The translations under genes and the position numbers were made by a program. Positions 63,059 through 64,000 of a DNA stretch of 64,000 bases are shown here, piece after piece (within the stretch, counting starts at the first letter, position 1; every line of letters begins with the position of its first letter). The stretch is from Cryptoclostridium sp036644995. GTDB taxonomy: Bacteria; Bacillota; Dehalobacteriia; UBA7702. The notes below the pieces were generated by a model. The model searched no databases and had not been told where the DNA came from. It was given only the letters and a program-made list of their open reading frames with translations. The stretch spans positions 1 to 64,000 of the forward strand of contig JAVXOZ010000004.1 in NCBI GenBank assembly GCA_036644995.1. Direction: 5' to 3'.

Positions 63059-63243
63059 AACTTCATCCGCCTCCATACATTAATCTTTATATAATTCTTT
63101 ATTATACCATTTTTTCCTTTATTTTTCTTGCTTACTTTGGCTTATTAGTTTGATATTTTGCACCATTTCCCTCTCTTGACAATAAGACCAAATGAAACTA
63201 TAATCAATGTAGAAAATTATAAATTTTTTTATTATGGAGAATT

Positions 63244-64000
63244 ATGAATCATTTTATTGTAAAAACCAAAATATTTTGCGGCGATAAAGCCTTGGAAAAT
63301 ATAGGCAATTTAAAAATAAATAAAGCCTGCATTGTTTGTGATAAATTCGTTGAAGATTCCGGAATGTTAAATGAATTGTTTGCTCTTTTGGAATCTCTTA
63401 ATGTTTCCTATTCGGTTTTTTCCGATGTAATACCGGATCCCGATTATAATATAGTGGCAAAAGGCGTGGCAGCTATTGAAAAAAGCGGCTCCGATGCCAT
63501 TATTTCCGTAGGTGGAGGCTCTGTTTTGGATACAGGTAAATTAGTTGGGCTAATCTACGGCAGAAGCAGTGAATTACCATGCCCTATTTTAATAGAAATT
63601 CCCACAACCGCAGGCACAGGCTCTGAGGTTACTTCTTTTTCCGTTATCACCAACCCGGATGATAATTCCAAATTTCCCATTGTGGACGATGATATGCTGC
63701 CGGATTATGCAATTTTAGATGCCAGATTCACCCAGAGTATTCCCCCATCAGTAACGGCAGATACAGGCTTTGATGTTTTAACCCACGCTTTGGAGGCCTA
63801 TGTTTCCACCGAAGCCACGGTATTTTCCGATGCTTTGGCAGAAAAAGCTATTTCCTTGGTTTGCCGCAATCTCCCCATCGCCGTTAAAGATGGTGAAAAT
63901 ATTGAGGCAAGAACAGCTATGCTCAATGCTTCCTGCATGGCAGGAATTGCCTTTAACCACGCTAAATTAGGGCTGTGCCACGGCATGGCACACGCTTTTG
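63244..64000 (+). CDS. Iron-containing alcohol dehydrogenase (3' end beyond window)
   Basis: The frame is open from ATG 63244 to the window end, 252 codons of an expected 380 or so. GGAG lies 4 nt before the ATG. The family III motifs are clear: GGGSVLDTGKL near 91 and PTTAGTGSEVTSFSVI near 121. The metal-binding segments are TGFDVLTHALEAYVS near 176 (Asp and His ligands) and CHGMAHAF at the very end. It interconverts an alcohol and an aldehyde with NAD(P)H. The family is broad (ethanol, propanol, 1,3-propanediol, lactaldehyde), so no substrate is given. Confidence 0.9.
   Translation, partial: MNHFIVKTKIFCGDKALENIGNLKINKACIVCDKFVEDSGMLNELFALLESLNVSYSVFSDVIPDPDYNIVAKGVAAIEKSGSDAIISVGGGSVLDTGKLVGLIYGRSSELPCPILIEIPTTAGTGSEVTSFSVITNPDDNSKFPIVDDDMLPDYAILDARFTQSIPPSVTADTGFDVLTHALEAYVSTEATVFSDALAEKAISLVCRNLPIAVKDGENIEARTAMLNASCMAGIAFNHAKLGLCHGMAHAF

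Overview
The window is AT-rich, gene-dense DNA of an anaerobic, probably spore-forming, low-GC Bacillota (Clostridia or Peptococcaceae-like; the placement is inference). Grounds: the Bacillus-type blocks ctsR-mcsA-mcsB-clpC-radA-disA-yacL-ispDF-gltX and ispE-spoVG-glmU-prs-pth-mfd-spoVT, AGGAGG-type ribosome binding sites, S-layer homology (SLH) domains, the bifurcating transhydrogenase NfnAB, and the LL-diaminopimelate aminotransferase route. Of 54 complete genes I count 44 ending in TAA, 8 in TGA and only 2 in TAG.

Layout. 1-7.3 kb: HtrA-like membrane protease, split chromate transporter pair, patatin-like lipase, lipid kinase, FAD-dependent lipoprotein. 7.3-9.6 kb: nfnAB. 9.7-24.2 kb (all minus strand): the CtsR stress block running through to gltX, with two unusual passengers between ispDF and gltX: a corrinoid-protein reductive activator (RACo-like) and rmuC. 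24.4-29.5 kb (plus): a pseudouridine synthase, a secreted CHAP-SLH protein, and pabA-pabB-pabC for p-aminobenzoate and folate. 29.7-46.6 kb: mostly minus-strand housekeeping genes (IMP cyclohydrolase, spoVT, cysK, a PrsA-like foldase, mfd, pth, prs, glmU, spoVG, ispE, dapL, dapF, glnA). 46.9-50.0 kb: a Gly/Met/Pro heptad-repeat protein, an SDR and gdhA. 50.2-56.2 kb: a complete bacterial pyrrolysine cassette. 56.6-64 kb: ilvBN, a GtrA-like protein, a CmpB-like protein, a small zinc-ribbon protein, a gpsA-like gene, ilvA and a truncated iron alcohol dehydrogenase.

The most notable system is the pyrrolysine cassette on the minus strand: pylSc, pylD, tRNA-Pyl (CUA anticodon, own promoter), pylB, pylC, a methyltetrahydrofolate:corrinoid methyltransferase, and a separately promoted pylSn. 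It makes and charges the 22nd amino acid and decodes UAG. Together with the methyltransferase, the RACo-like activator, the pab genes and NfnAB it suggests, by inference, growth on methylamines or similar methyl donors through corrinoid proteins and tetrahydrofolate. No UAG-containing methylamine methyltransferase lies in the window. The ispDF gene ends in UAG, and the frame after it runs without a stop into the RACo-like gene.

A second theme is a family of about 150-164 bp structured intergenic repeats (partial at 1-51; 29.5, 38.3 and, in tandem, 58.8-59.2 kb). They share an arm of the TTCGGTAAAA/TTTTACCGAA type with compensatory changes, and at each complete locus they are bracketed by copies of a locus-specific palindrome.
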